64,000 nt of DNA from the NCBI RefSeq assembly GCF_004769555.1, contig NZ_RQFY01000004.1:1934001-1998000 (forward strand), read 5' to 3'. The position numbers and the translations under genes were made by a program. The DNA comes from Leptospira koniambonensis (GTDB taxonomy: Bacteria > Spirochaetota > Leptospiria > Leptospirales > Leptospiraceae). Of the stretch, positions 28,446 through 37,981 are shown in pieces. Numbering within the stretch: position 1 is the stretch's first letter; the number at the start of each line of letters is the position of its first letter. Below the pieces are notes generated by a model. The model searched no databases, was not told the origin of the DNA, and saw only the letters and a list, made by a program, of their open reading frames with translations.

Positions 28446-28685
28446 TTAGTTGGAAGAGGAACCGGAAGAACCGGTGGAAGATTCAGAACTTTTGGAAGAG
28501 GATTTATTGTCTGTTACATAGAATCCGGATCCTTTGAAAATGATCCCTCCTACGTTGGAGATCAATCTATCTACTTCTCCAGTTTTACCACAAAGAAGAC
28601 AAGTTGTGATAGGATCGTCCTTCATGGATTGAAAATGTTCAAAAGTCTGCCCGCAGGCCTTGCATCTATAATCGTAAGTAGGCAC
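28446..28685 (-). CDS. FmdB-family zinc ribbon protein
   Basis: From GTG 28685 the protein has 79 residues; this start is chosen because it is preceded by GAGGAAA at the right distance and gives the family start VPTYDYRC. Earlier in-frame codons would overlap the upstream gene and add unrelated residues. Two CxxC pairs (CKAC and CLLC) form the zinc ribbon. A glycine-rich LISNVGGIIFKGSGF segment follows, then a serine-rich tail typical of the family. Function is a putative regulatory or metal-linked adaptor. It sits between the SH3 gene and lpxI in the operon. Confidence 0.88.
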   Translation of the reverse strand: MPTYDYRCKACGQTFEHFQSMKDDPITTCLLCGKTGEVDRLISNVGGIIFKGSGFYVTDNKSSSKSSESSTGSSGSSSN

Positions 28686-28710
28686 TGATTTTCCTCGCTC
28701 GATCGTATGA

Positions 28711-30141
28711 TCAAAATAAAAACTTAAATTGGAACGCTGCCGCATTCGAATCGGACTTTTTATCCGCTTGTTGCAGGCAGAGTTTGAATAGAGCTCCCTC
28801 TATTGAGGTTAGTTCTTCTTCAGGAGAGATACCTTGTAATACGGTTTTTTCTCCTACTAATAGAGACGCTGAGATCGCTCCGTTTGCAGAAAAAATTCCA
28901 AGTTGGAATCGTTTCTTTCCGCCTGATCCAAGTATATACTTGTTCCTATTGATAGAAATACTCTCTCTGTCAAGGTCGATTTGGTAAGCAGACTTCCACT
29001 CACCAGGTCTTCCTGAGTATAGTTTAAAAATCGGAACTGCTTCTTCTCCGCTTAAACTTGCTGTTAAAAATTCTAAGGATCTAAATGGTTCTTCTACTAT
29101 CCTACAAATCTCTTTGTATTTTCCAGTTTTAGATCTATGTAATACGATCCCGTAATCTCCATCCAAGGCTAACTTATCTGTTGGAATATATTCGCCGTGA
29201 AAACCAGGAGGGATCTTATCCTCTGTCCAAAATGCAAAGTCCCAGGCCTGGCTTTTTTCGGATTGGGAAAATTCTGCAAAAATTTCTTCGGCTTTTGCAG
29301 AAGGATACGGATCTTCTTCTAAGAAGTGAGAGAAGATCCAACCTGAGATCTGTAATTCAGGAATATATACTTGGATCCAATTTCCTTTTCTTCCTTGGAC
29401 TGTTTCGGAACGAGGATCTTTATCTAATGCGTAAAGTAGGAGTCCTTTTTTTAAACGAGCCTTTCCTGGGTTTTCAGTTCCAGGACCAGTTCTGAGGTTC
29501 GTATTTTCACCTGTGTTCTTAAATCTGGAGCCGAGTAATGTAGAATCTTCTCTTACTGAAAGAAAACCTAATAGTTCGGAAAGTTTATTCTGATCTCCAT
29601 CTGAAAGTTTTGTCTCTCTTCTTAAAACTTTTTTAAGCACGGAAGAATAAGAAGAAATTCCTAATGTGACAGGGTTACTTTTGATGAGTTCTTTTAGATC
29701 TCGTAAGAATAGAATATCATCTTCCCATTCTCCTGCGATCTCTGCTCTGGAAAGAATTGCTTTTTGTCTCCAGTATCCACCTGGCCGGAGTTGTAGGATA
29801 AAAGGATCTTCGAATACTGGAAATTCACCTTGGGATTCTAAAGATTTTCCTGAACCGATCCCGTTTTCTTTTTGGAGTCTTGCGGAAATTTTAGCTCTAT
29901 CTTCTGCATCCTTAGTGATCAGTTCCGCATTCAATTTAAGAAGAGATTGGGAACCATAAAAAAGATCTTCGGGTGTAGGGGAGTTGGACTTTTTTACGAG
30001 AGAAATTACCTTCTCCCATTTTTCCTTTTTATAATATTCGTAAATAGTGTCAGATGGTTTGGGCCAAAAGCGAATGGTAAGCCAAACGATCAGCCCTAAT
30101 AATACGATCCCGATTATAGAAAGAAAAAATCCGCGTTTCAA
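28711..30141 (-). CDS. Membrane-anchored protein with bacterial SH3 domain
   Basis: The protein has 476 residues. One N-terminal membrane helix (residues about 5-25, SIIGIVLLGLIVWLTI) anchors a large periplasmic part. A bacterial SH3 domain is visible at about 205-275 (NTNLRTGPGTENP through GWIFSHFLEE), a fold that binds peptidoglycan peptides or other cell wall ligands. The N-terminal part is helical and charged, and the final 150 residues are beta-rich without a known motif. It lies 18 nt after the TolC-like gene and 25 nt before fmdB, inside the long operon. A role in envelope maintenance is likely, but no substrate can be given. Confidence 0.78.
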   Translation of the reverse strand: MKRGFFLSIIGIVLLGLIVWLTIRFWPKPSDTIYEYYKKEKWEKVISLVKKSNSPTPEDLFYGSQSLLKLNAELITKDAEDRAKISARLQKENGIGSGKSLESQGEFPVFEDPFILQLRPGGYWRQKAILSRAEIAGEWEDDILFLRDLKELIKSNPVTLGISSYSSVLKKVLRRETKLSDGDQNKLSELLGFLSVREDSTLLGSRFKNTGENTNLRTGPGTENPGKARLKKGLLLYALDKDPRSETVQGRKGNWIQVYIPELQISGWIFSHFLEEDPYPSAKAEEIFAEFSQSEKSQAWDFAFWTEDKIPPGFHGEYIPTDKLALDGDYGIVLHRSKTGKYKEICRIVEEPFRSLEFLTASLSGEEAVPIFKLYSGRPGEWKSAYQIDLDRESISINRNKYILGSGGKKRFQLGIFSANGAISASLLVGEKTVLQGISPEEELTSIEGALFKLCLQQADKKSDSNAAAFQFKFLF

Positions 30142-30159
30142 TGAGAACTACGAAACCTA

Positions 30160-31761
30160 TTAATCCAAATGCGGAATAAGTTTTTCAGCATCCAGGTCGA
30201 ATCTTTCTAAAAGCATGTTCTTCGCGATATAGTATCTCATTAGATCTATATTGAAATTTACTTTTGCTTGAGTAAGGCTGAGCTGGTCTCTCACCAAAGT
30301 ATCCAAAGCATTTTTAACTGCGACTGCATCCGCTCGTCCTTGTTGGAAGCTTCGGACAACACCGTTATAATAGTTTTGTGTTTCTTTTTCGGTGACTATT
30401 GAATTCTTATAAATCTTATAACTAGCTTCTAAAGAATCGATCCTTCCTCTTAGATCGTCTCTTACTTCATTCTTAACTTCGGTTTCTTTTAGAGTAGCTT
30501 GGCGGACTCCGATCTCGGAATCTCTTCTTCCCGCAGCAACTCCTTTATCAAATAATGGATAAGAGAAACTTACTTTTCCGTTGAAGTCTTTGTAACGCGC
30601 AGATTGGACACCATCTGTTGCATCTGTAAAATTTTTATCAGGGCTTGTGATTGTCTGAGCCTGAGAAGAAGCAGAACCAGAAAGTGTAAGAGCAGGTAAC
30701 TGATCACTTTTTGCATTTTTAAGCATAAGTTCAGCGATCTCTTTTTCTCTGACTGCATTTAGATAATCTGCTCTCTTTTTGTAAGCGATATCCAAATCTT
30801 TTGTGTAATCAGGTTTCTCAGGAATTTCTTCCATAAGATCTGTTTCTTCTGAAAGGTCTGAGTCATTATCTAATTTTAAAGTACGAGATAGTTTTCTTTT
30901 TGCTTCGTCTTTTTGAACAACTGCAGTTTCTAACTGGCTATCAGCTTGCGCGAGTAATGCGTTCCATTGGTTGACTTCGAATCCTTCTGAAAGTCCTAAA
31001 CCTTGTTTGCGAACTGTAAGATTTCTAATATTGCTTACGTTCTCTTTTAATCTGCGGAAAGTTTTTAAGGACTGTAGTTTAACGGAATAGTCCCAGAAAT
31101 CCACAAGTGATCCTACAATCGCTTCCGAGATCTGAAGGGAAACTTGGCTTTTCGCCATTTCTTTTTGGTTGTCCAGGATCTTTTCCTGGTTTCTTCCCTT
31201 ATAACCGAATGAGTTTTTCAATAAGTCTTGGGAAACTGTAGCAGTGATAAATCCAGTATAAAGAGGAGGAAGTGCGAGTCCTGAGAAACTGGAAGTAAGA
31301 GGGTTACTCTTATCTTCGAAAGCGTTCGAGTCGAATCTTCTATTTCCTGCTTCTAACTTGAAGTAGGTCCCAGTAGCACGGATTGTTTTTTCAATCCCCC
31401 CTTTGATCGTATCATCGGAAGTTTTTGTTCCGGTGAAGACGTTGTTCTGGTTCAAAGGAAGAACTGTTTGTCTGAAACTTCCGTCAGCTACTAATCTCCA
31501 AGAATATTGGGACTCTGCTTTCAAGTAACTCGAATCAGTTTTTGCTAATTCGTATCTTAAGTTTTGTAGTTTGAAGTTACTATCTAGAGCTCTTTTAACT
31601 GTCTCCTCAGTAGTTAACTTCAGGATTTTTCCGGATGATTTATTCTCTTGGGAGAATACTCCGGAAAATCCCGAAAGGAGGATGAGGCTCGAAACCAAAA
31701 AGACAGAGATTGTCTTCCCGCTTATTGTTTTGGTCCAAAAATTCCCATTTTCTAATTTCAT
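30160..31761 (-). CDS. TolC-family outer-membrane efflux protein
   Basis: The protein has 533 residues with a signal peptide (VFLVSSLILLSGFSGVFSQ). Two long helical halves, each with coiled-coil character (for example the DNQKEMAKSQVSLQISEA region and the FQQGRADAVAVKNALDTL region), alternate with strand segments as in TolC trimers that form an exit duct through the outer membrane. Family cues are the GxxxxLRY near residue 65 and the C-terminal LTQAKVNFNIDLMRYYIAK. It lies between sucD and the SH3 gene, without an adjacent membrane fusion protein or pump, so its partner is encoded elsewhere, possibly the RND pump at 43279. Confidence 0.88.
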   Translation of the reverse strand: MKLENGNFWTKTISGKTISVFLVSSLILLSGFSGVFSQENKSSGKILKLTTEETVKRALDSNFKLQNLRYELAKTDSSYLKAESQYSWRLVADGSFRQTVLPLNQNNVFTGTKTSDDTIKGGIEKTIRATGTYFKLEAGNRRFDSNAFEDKSNPLTSSFSGLALPPLYTGFITATVSQDLLKNSFGYKGRNQEKILDNQKEMAKSQVSLQISEAIVGSLVDFWDYSVKLQSLKTFRRLKENVSNIRNLTVRKQGLGLSEGFEVNQWNALLAQADSQLETAVVQKDEAKRKLSRTLKLDNDSDLSEETDLMEEIPEKPDYTKDLDIAYKKRADYLNAVREKEIAELMLKNAKSDQLPALTLSGSASSQAQTITSPDKNFTDATDGVQSARYKDFNGKVSFSYPLFDKGVAAGRRDSEIGVRQATLKETEVKNEVRDDLRGRIDSLEASYKIYKNSIVTEKETQNYYNGVVRSFQQGRADAVAVKNALDTLVRDQLSLTQAKVNFNIDLMRYYIAKNMLLERFDLDAEKLIPHLD

Positions 31762-31789
31762 AACCTTTCCTCCGATCTAAAGTATTAGA

Positions 31790-32674
31790 TTAACCTAATG
31801 CTTTTTTCATTTTTTCGCCGACTTCGGCGATAGATTGGCAAACAGAAATACCTGCATCCTGCATAGCTTTCATCTTAGAAGAAGCTGTTCCCATTCCTCC
31901 GCTGATGATCGCGCCAGCGTGCCCCATCCTTTTTCCAGGAGGTGCAGTTTGGCCTGCGATAAATCCTACTACAGGTTTTTTAACATGAGCTTTGATATAA
32001 GCAGCAGCTTCTTCTTCAGAAGTTCCGCCGATCTCTCCGATCATTACGATACCTTTGGTTTCAGGATCTTCATTCAGAAGTCTAACTGCTTCTGTGTGAT
32101 TCATTCCTGGAACCGGGTCTCCACCGATACCAATTACAGTGGATTGTCCCAAACCATGTTGGGTCAACTGCGCAACTGATTCGTAAGTTAAGGTTCCAGA
32201 ACGAGAAACGATACCTACGTTTCCTGCTTGGTGAATAAAACCAGGCATGATCCCCATTTTAACTTTGTATTTAGGAGAGATCACACCAGGGCAGTTCGGT
32301 CCAACCAGTTTGGTTTTGGAATTGCGAAGTGCGCTGTACACTTTAAGCATATCGTGTGTTGGAATTCCTTCAGTGATACAAACCACTAGAGGAATTTCAT
32401 TGAAGATACCTTCTAAGATCGCATCTGCTGCGAATGGAGGCGGAACGAAAATGATAGAAGCATTTGCTCCTTCTTTAACGATCGCATCTTTTAAGCTATT
32501 GAATACAGGAACGTTTTTACCAGCGAGTTCTACTGTTTGCCCGCCCTTGCCTGGAGTTACTCCTCCTACTACGCTCGTTCCGTATTCTATCATTTGAGTC
32601 GCGTGGAAAGAACCTTCTTTTCCGGTAATCCCTTGAACTACAACTCTTGTATTGCTATCTACTAATACTGCCAT
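31790..32674 (-). CDS. sucD: Succinyl-CoA synthetase alpha subunit
   Basis: The protein has 294 residues. It carries the CoA-binding Rossmann-like N-terminal domain ([14 protein letters not shown]) and the phospho-histidine loop [10 protein letters not shown] with His near residue 252. With SucC it makes ATP or GTP from succinyl-CoA in the TCA cycle. The length fits the family. It starts 26 nt after sucC and is followed by a TolC-like gene after 28 nt, so it is the second gene of a seven-gene run. Confidence 0.97.
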   Translation of the reverse strand: MAVLVDSNTRVVVQGITGKEGSFHATQMIEYGTSVVGGVTPGKGGQTVELAGKNVPVFNSLKDAIVKEGANASIIFVPPPFAADAILEGIFNEIPLVVCITEGIPTHDMLKVYSALRNSKTKLVGPNCPGVISPKYKVKMGIMPGFIHQAGNVGIVSRSGTLTYESVAQLTQHGLGQSTVIGIGGDPVPGMNHTEAVRLLNEDPETKGIVMIGEIGGTSEEEAAAYIKAHVKKPVVGFIAGQTAPPGKRMGHAGAIISGGMGTASSKMKAMQDAGISVCQSIAEVGEKMKKALG

Positions 32675-32700
32675 GTTATATTAAGTTAACCTTATGTTAT

Positions 32701-33873
32701 TTATTTAATGGCATCTGCCACTTTTTTAGCCGCGGTACGAAGATCCTCTTCTCCGATGATGTTTAGACCGGATTCGTTCAGGATTTTTTTACCTTCTTCC
32801 GCGTTGGTTCCTTTCAAACGAACTACTAATGGAACATTGATGTTCACAGCTTTAGCAGCTTCGATGATCCCCAGAGCAACTCGGTCACAACGAACGATCC
32901 CTCCGAAAATATTGATGAAGATCCCTTTAACGTTTGGATCTCCCAGGATCAGTTTGAATCCGTTAGTAACAGTAGTAACGTTAGCTCCACCGCCCACGTC
33001 TAGGAAGTTTGCAGGTTCTGCGCCAGCAAGTTTAACGATGTCCATGGTTGCCATTGCAAGACCAGCACCGTTAACCATACAGCCGATGTTTCCATCTAAC
33101 TTAACATAGTTGATATTGTATTCGCTGGCTTGGACTTCTAAAGGATCTTCTTCGGAAACGTCTCTGAAGGCAGCGTTTTCTGGATGGCGATAAAGTGCGT
33201 TTTCATCTAAGTCGATCTTACAGTCACCTGCAATGATCTCATTTTCTTTTGTAAGGATCAAAGGGTTGATCTCTAATAAAGATGCATCTTCTTTAATATA
33301 AGCATTATAAACGGAAGTAAGAAGAGCTTTGAAAGATTTATGAGATTCAGCAGGAAGTCCAAGATCAAAAGCAAGTTGAGAAGCTTGGTTTGGTTGTAAT
33401 CCGATTCCTGGATCTACAGCGATCTTCAGGATTTTTTCAGGATGAGTTTCCGCAACTTCTTCAATCTCCATACCACCTTCAGTGGAAGCCATGATGATTG
33501 TTTTGCGGATCGCGCGATCTAATAACACACTTAAATAAAATTCCTTCGCGATATTAATCCCTTGCTCAAGATAAACTTTTAAAACTTTTTTACCTTCAGG
33601 TCCAGTTTGAGGAGTGATAAGTTGCATGCCTAGGATCTTGTCTACTGCAGCTAATGCGTCTTCTTTAGTTTTGGTAACTTTAACTCCGCCGCCTTTTCCT
33701 CTACCACCAGCGTGGATCTGGGCTTTTACGACTACAACAGATGCTCCTGTTTTGGAAGAAACTTCTTCGTGGGCTTTTGCACCGTCTTCTTTTTTATCAA
33801 TTACTACGCCGAAAGGAACTTTGGCGTTATGGCGTCTCAGGATTTCCTTGGCCTGGTACTCGTGAATTTTCAT
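32701..33873 (-). CDS. sucC: Succinyl-CoA synthetase beta subunit
   Basis: The protein has 390 residues. It has the ATP-grasp N-terminal domain ([22 protein letters not shown]) and the C-terminal ligase-CoA domain ([21 protein letters not shown]). With SucD it forms the TCA-cycle enzyme that couples succinyl-CoA cleavage to nucleotide phosphorylation. It is the first gene of the run down to lpxB, and its promoter should lie in the divergent gap 33874-34336. Confidence 0.97.
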   Translation of the reverse strand: MKIHEYQAKEILRRHNAKVPFGVVIDKKEDGAKAHEEVSSKTGASVVVVKAQIHAGGRGKGGGVKVTKTKEDALAAVDKILGMQLITPQTGPEGKKVLKVYLEQGINIAKEFYLSVLLDRAIRKTIIMASTEGGMEIEEVAETHPEKILKIAVDPGIGLQPNQASQLAFDLGLPAESHKSFKALLTSVYNAYIKEDASLLEINPLILTKENEIIAGDCKIDLDENALYRHPENAAFRDVSEEDPLEVQASEYNINYVKLDGNIGCMVNGAGLAMATMDIVKLAGAEPANFLDVGGGANVTTVTNGFKLILGDPNVKGIFINIFGGIVRCDRVALGIIEAAKAVNINVPLVVRLKGTNAEEGKKILNESGLNIIGEEDLRTAAKKVADAIK

Positions 33874-34336
33874 GAATCAACCTTGTTTTTTTGGATGTGA
33901 GTTCAGTTTGGAATGCTTTTTCTAAGGATTTTACCTGGAAGAATCCTGTCCATCCCCTTTCGGTAGGAGTTCCCACAGGAGCATTGAAATGAAGAATCAA
34001 ACCTAAGTCCAAAGTTCTCTGCGGCTTAGCGTCTCCGCGTGAGATAGAAGCTATTCAGATTAAAATTTTATAAATGATTCGGGTCCGGGGTTCGTAAGCA
34101 AAAAGATTCCCCGGAGAGGGGGTAGTGGAAGACGCGAATGCGTCTGAAGCGAGGGGGACACGTCCCCCTTCTATTTCAACCCGAGACACTTCTGTGACAA
34201 TACTTTGGAAATCGGTCTAATATATTTTTCGTTATCACGTCTTATTTTCTGCTATATTGTATGTTTCTGCTGATTTTTGGAACGGTTCTAAGCAGAAAGG
34301 GTTAACCCGTGGCTTGCCACGTTAGGAGAAATATAA
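33874..34336. other. Divergent regulatory gap with hairpins and repeats
   Basis: No gene. The region contains a copy of the 16-bp palindrome (33962-33977), a single family-A arm (34017-34042), a hairpin AGACGC-GAAT-GCGTCT (34130-34145) and a perfect hairpin AGGGGGAC-AC-GTCCCCCT (34152-34169). Promoters for sucC (minus) and the rhodanese lipoprotein (plus) must lie here; no clear -35/-10 pair was assigned. Confidence 0.55.
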
Positions 34337-35821
34337 ATGAAGGTGATCTATATTGGGCTGGTATGCCTATTTTTGGGGACGTTTGTCTCCTGCGATTCAG
34401 GAGGTGGAGATTCTAATTCCGCTCTAGCGGTATTGGCCGGTTTTGGAAATGCAATTCCGGTCAGTTCTGCGGCGGATTTAACAAATGAATCTGCGGCTTC
34501 TTATGATGATAACGAATGGGGGCTTGTAACTTCTTCTCGTTTGGAATCTTGGGTAAGCGATTGGCAAAACCAAAAGCCATCTCATATCAGTGGAAAACTT
34601 GTGATCTTGCAGAGTAGCCTCGCGAATAATTTTTCGGGAGATACAAGTGGGAGATCCTACATCAAGTCTGACAACGCTAACGGAGTTTATGTATATCATC
34701 TGGACGATTTCCAAGCCGGATTTCGTTTTAACCAGCAAAGAGATACTGGACTTATTCGTAACTCAGTTCGTTACCAAGCAGACGGCCAAACTGTGGACCA
34801 ATGGTTGAAAGTATTCGGGATCAATTTGAATAAAGACCTGGTAGTTTTTGCAGTAGGATCTGCGAACAATAATGGTACCGCTTATACGAATGGAAGCCAA
34901 ACCCAGGATATCACCAGGGGAATTTATTGGCTTAGGTATTGGGGAGCGGATATCAAACATCTTGCGATCTTGAACGGAGATATCAGGACCAATTTTACGA
35001 ATGCGACTTATCTCTCTGCGAGTAAGGATGTGGCTCCGAATGAAAATGGAAGTTTCAGTGTAAAACAACTTCGTGTAGATAATACGATTATCACTCTTAC
35101 CCTGGAAGATATCATTAAGATTGCTAAGAATAATGGAAGCGCATCTATCAGTGGACTTACCGGAACTCAGATCATTGTGGATGCAAGACCTACAAACCAG
35201 TTTGATCAGACAGTTGGAATTACGAACTCTGGAGCGAATCATATCACAACTGCATGGAATGATTCAGGTGCACCTGCTGCAGGTGTGAGTGGAACTCCTA
35301 AAAAATATGTTCTGTTCGAAACTAGGATCAAGGGAGCAAAAACTTTTCCTTGGGCATCTCTATTAGATACTTCTGCGACCGGTTATAGATTTAAGGATAA
35401 GGCGACTCTTGCTGGTATTTTTGCGAATACTGGAACTGGGGGAGCAGGTTATACAACTGGAGCTACAATCGTTTCTCAATGTAGAACGAATTTTGAAGCA
35501 CAGGTGAACGGATTTGTTTCTCAGAATATATTAGGATATCCTACTGTATTCTATGATGGTTCTTTAGTGGAATGGACTTCTCTTGTTGCGGAATATCCTG
35601 ATTCTACAGAAGGGACTAGTTTTAATAAACTATCTTTAACTTCTCCCTTTAGAACGGACACGGTAGATTTGAGTTATGCCCCAGGTGGGAACATTAATTA
35701 TAATTCACATTCTTCTGGCGGAACTGGAAGCCCTTATGTGACTGTGGCTCAGGCGGATATTGATCCTTCTTCGACTACAACTCGTAAGGCACAACTGGAA
35801 GATAAGGCTTATAAGTATTAA
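34337..35821 (+). CDS. Lipoprotein with rhodanese-like (sulfurtransferase) domains
   Basis: The protein has 494 residues with GGAGAAA upstream of the ATG. The signal ends in LGTFVSC (Cys about 19), then DSGGGDSNSALAVLAGFGN, a tether nearly like that of the lipoprotein at 10328. The mature part reads as two rhodanese-like domains. The first (about 100-215) includes VVFAVGSANN and WLRYWGADIKHLAIL and lacks an active Cys; the second (about 270-430) carries SQCRTNFEAQVNGF with Cys near residue 382 in the position of the catalytic CRxGxR loop, then LGYPTVFYDGSLVEW. A periplasmic or surface sulfurtransferase is likely. The natural sulfur donor is unknown. Finding a rhodanese on a lipid anchor is unusual. 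Confidence 0.82.
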   Translation: MKVIYIGLVCLFLGTFVSCDSGGGDSNSALAVLAGFGNAIPVSSAADLTNESAASYDDNEWGLVTSSRLESWVSDWQNQKPSHISGKLVILQSSLANNFSGDTSGRSYIKSDNANGVYVYHLDDFQAGFRFNQQRDTGLIRNSVRYQADGQTVDQWLKVFGINLNKDLVVFAVGSANNNGTAYTNGSQTQDITRGIYWLRYWGADIKHLAILNGDIRTNFTNATYLSASKDVAPNENGSFSVKQLRVDNTIITLTLEDIIKIAKNNGSASISGLTGTQIIVDARPTNQFDQTVGITNSGANHITTAWNDSGAPAAGVSGTPKKYVLFETRIKGAKTFPWASLLDTSATGYRFKDKATLAGIFANTGTGGAGYTTGATIVSQCRTNFEAQVNGFVSQNILGYPTVFYDGSLVEWTSLVAEYPDSTEGTSFNKLSLTSPFRTDTVDLSYAPGGNINYNSHSSGGTGSPYVTVAQADIDPSSTTTRKAQLEDKAYKY

Positions 35822-35832
35822 ATCTAAAAATC

Positions 35833-35896
35833 CTTAGTGGTCTTTGTGCCTTTGCGTGAGTCAAATTAAATAAGAGTTCCACGCGAAGTCGCTAAG
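35833..35896. repeat. Family A intergenic inverted repeat
   Basis: Arms CTTTGTGCCTTTGCGTG and CACGCGAAGTCGCTAAG match those at 14767-14840 and 51039-51124, here in the opposite arm order. It lies 12 nt after a gene stop and just before a terminator. Confidence 0.7.
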
Positions 35897-35916
35897 AAAA
35901 GAAGGTTTTAGTTTAA

Positions 35917-35945
35917 AAAGAAAAGGCTCCGAAAGGAGCCTTTTG
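35917..35945. terminator. Bidirectional intrinsic terminator
   Basis: The hairpin AAAAGGCTCC-GAAA-GGAGCCTTTT has A-runs on the left and T-runs on the right. It lies between the convergent rhodanese lipoprotein gene and the doxX-like gene. Confidence 0.9.
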
Positions 35946-35973
35946 TAACTTGAATATTCTATATTTATAATGT

Positions 35974-36423
35974 TTAGTTTAGAGAAGAAAGGATCGCAAG
36001 ATCCAAAGAGTAAGCTCCTCCACCTACGATTGCGAGTGCGATCGCAAGTCCGATAGCCAAAATTTGGAATTCGTAACCTTCTCCTTTTTGAGCTCCGAAC
36101 CAGTTTATGAAAAATCCATGTTCTCTATGAACGAGTAAGGCCGCTCCAAGCATGATGATTCCAATACCAATTGCGGAAACTCGAGTGAGTAATCCGAGGA
36201 TTAATGCTACGGAACCGAATGATTCACCGATGATAACTAAGAATGCAATGATCCCTGGAAGTCCTGCAGTTTGCGTAAAATAACCATAGGTTCCTTTGAA
36301 TCCGTAACCGCCGAACCAGCCCAATAATTTTTGAGCGCCATGTGGGAAGATTACGATCCCGAGGGTTAATCTTAAGACCAAAGGAACGATGTCGCTACTG
36401 GTTGCTAATAATGTTTCTAACAT
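35974..36423 (-). CDS. DoxX family membrane protein
   Basis: The protein has 149 residues, with GAAGGAAG upstream of the start. Four hydrophobic helices and the family stretches LRLTLGIVIFPHGAQKLLGWFGG near the start and EHGFFINWF near the end match DoxX/DoxD-type inner-membrane proteins of about this length. These are linked with oxidative stress or quinone chemistry, but the exact role is not known. It stands alone on the minus strand. Confidence 0.9.
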   Translation of the reverse strand: MLETLLATSSDIVPLVLRLTLGIVIFPHGAQKLLGWFGGYGFKGTYGYFTQTAGLPGIIAFLVIIGESFGSVALILGLLTRVSAIGIGIIMLGAALLVHREHGFFINWFGAQKGEGYEFQILAIGLAIALAIVGGGAYSLDLAILSSLN

Positions 36424-36780
36424 TTTGAATACTTCCTTCTATTAATTCACAAATTAATAGTTTATTCTTAAAGTATATTACTTTGAATATGAAGTATTTC
36501 TTACAAGTTTTTTTCACCAGGGTCGGCCAAAAATCGGAAAATTTTACAGGTAGGAACTCCTTATCCATGTTTTGAACCAGATAAACTGTCAGAAATCGCC
36601 GATTTAGCAGGAAATTTTCGACTTTTAGAGATGATCAATATATGATTCTATGGCTCAGTTTATTAGCCTGAATTTTTAGCAAAATTCAATATAGCAGAAT
36701 TAAATCTGTTATTTATGAGGTTTGGATTTGGGATGGTCCTGGAGATCTTTTAGTACATTCAGAAAAGATCGGGAGAGAAG
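36424..36780. other. Divergent gap upstream of doxX-like and DUF819 genes
   Basis: AT-rich DNA of about 360 nt holds the promoters of both neighbours. A 16-bp palindrome copy is at 36549-36562 (GGTAGGAACTCCTTA). No additional gene was seen. Confidence 0.45.
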
Positions 36781-37920
36781 ATGTCTGAAGTATTCCATTG
36801 GATAATCTCTGTTTTATTTTTAGGATTTATTCTCGGATTCCCATGGCTTGCGGGAAGTCTTTCTGGAAAACATAAGTGGTTGGGATTTTTAGGTCCGGTC
36901 GTTCTATGCTACGCGTCCGGAATTATATTGGGTAATTTGATCCCAAGTGAGTTTTTACCTAAAAAGATCGCAGAAACAATTTCCGAAATTTCTATCCCGA
37001 TAGCAATCCCGCTCTTACTTGCTTCTTCTGATTTTTTGAGAGGTATCAAAGAGGCGAGACTTGCATTATTCTCCTTCTTCTTATCCTGTATTGCGGTCGC
37101 AATCTCTTCTGTTTCCGTAGGATTTTTCTTAAGCTACTTACATCCGGAATCTTCTAAAATAGGTGGTATGCTTGCCGGTTTGTATACAGGAGGAACTCCA
37201 AATTCAAACGCGATCGGTTTGGCTCTGGATACAGGCAAGGCTACGATTGCACTCGTAAATACAGTGGATCTTTTGATAGGAGGAACATATCTTTTATTCC
37301 TTCTTAGTTTTTCCAAAAAAGTATATTCAATTTTCTTAAAGCCGGAGTTGGCAAGCGGAGTAGAAGGAGAGGTTTCTTTGGAAATTCAGGTTTCTCCTAA
37401 AAATCCTGTTTTACGTTTGTTGATAGGAATTATTCTCTCTGTTTTGGGACTTGTAGCTTCTCTTGGGATCTCTAATGTAATTTTAGGAACTGCTTCTGCT
37501 CCTCTGATCCTTTTAGGGATCACCACCTGGGGAATCGGGATCTCGTTTTCTAAAAAAGTGAGAAGTCTGAATACTTATCCTATGGGATATTATTTTATTC
37601 TAATATTCTCCGTTGCCATTGGATTTTTGGCAGATTTTGGAAGTTTGGTAAAGGGTGCATCCGGTGTTCTTTTGATAGTTCTTGCTACAATGTCGATTGC
37701 CATCCTTCTTCATTTACTTTTCGGGATTTTATTTAGGATCCCGGTGGATACTTGGATCATCACTTCCGTTTCTAGCATTTATGGCCCTGCGTTTGTTCCT
37801 TCCGTTGCGGCAGCAATTGGTAATAGAGGTGTATTAATTTTGGGGATTTTGACTGGGCTGGTTGGTTATGCAGTTGGGAATTATTTAGGCCTGGCTGTGT
37901 ATTGGTTTTTGGCGAGATAA
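36781..37920 (+). CDS. DUF819 family integral membrane permease-like protein
   Basis: The protein has 379 residues with GGGAGAGAAG before the ATG. About ten hydrophobic helices are present. The family stretches are visible: SIPIAIPLLLASSDF (about residue 70), GMLAGLYTGGTPNSNAIGLAL (about 130-150) and VPSVAAAIGNRGVLILG near the end. DUF819 proteins are inner-membrane proteins of the YjcL type, thought to be transporters; the substrate is not known. It is followed by a cyclase gene on the same strand after 61 nt. Confidence 0.88.
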   Translation: MSEVFHWIISVLFLGFILGFPWLAGSLSGKHKWLGFLGPVVLCYASGIILGNLIPSEFLPKKIAETISEISIPIAIPLLLASSDFLRGIKEARLALFSFFLSCIAVAISSVSVGFFLSYLHPESSKIGGMLAGLYTGGTPNSNAIGLALDTGKATIALVNTVDLLIGGTYLLFLLSFSKKVYSIFLKPELASGVEGEVSLEIQVSPKNPVLRLLIGIILSVLGLVASLGISNVILGTASAPLILLGITTWGIGISFSKKVRSLNTYPMGYYFILIFSVAIGFLADFGSLVKGASGVLLIVLATMSIAILLHLLFGILFRIPVDTWIITSVSSIYGPAFVPSVAAAIGNRGVLILGILTGLVGYAVGNYLGLAVYWFLAR

Positions 37921-37981
37921 GAGGAGAGGCGCGGAGAAAAAGAAAGCTTGCGTCGAAAGATTTTTGTGATTCTCTTGCCGG

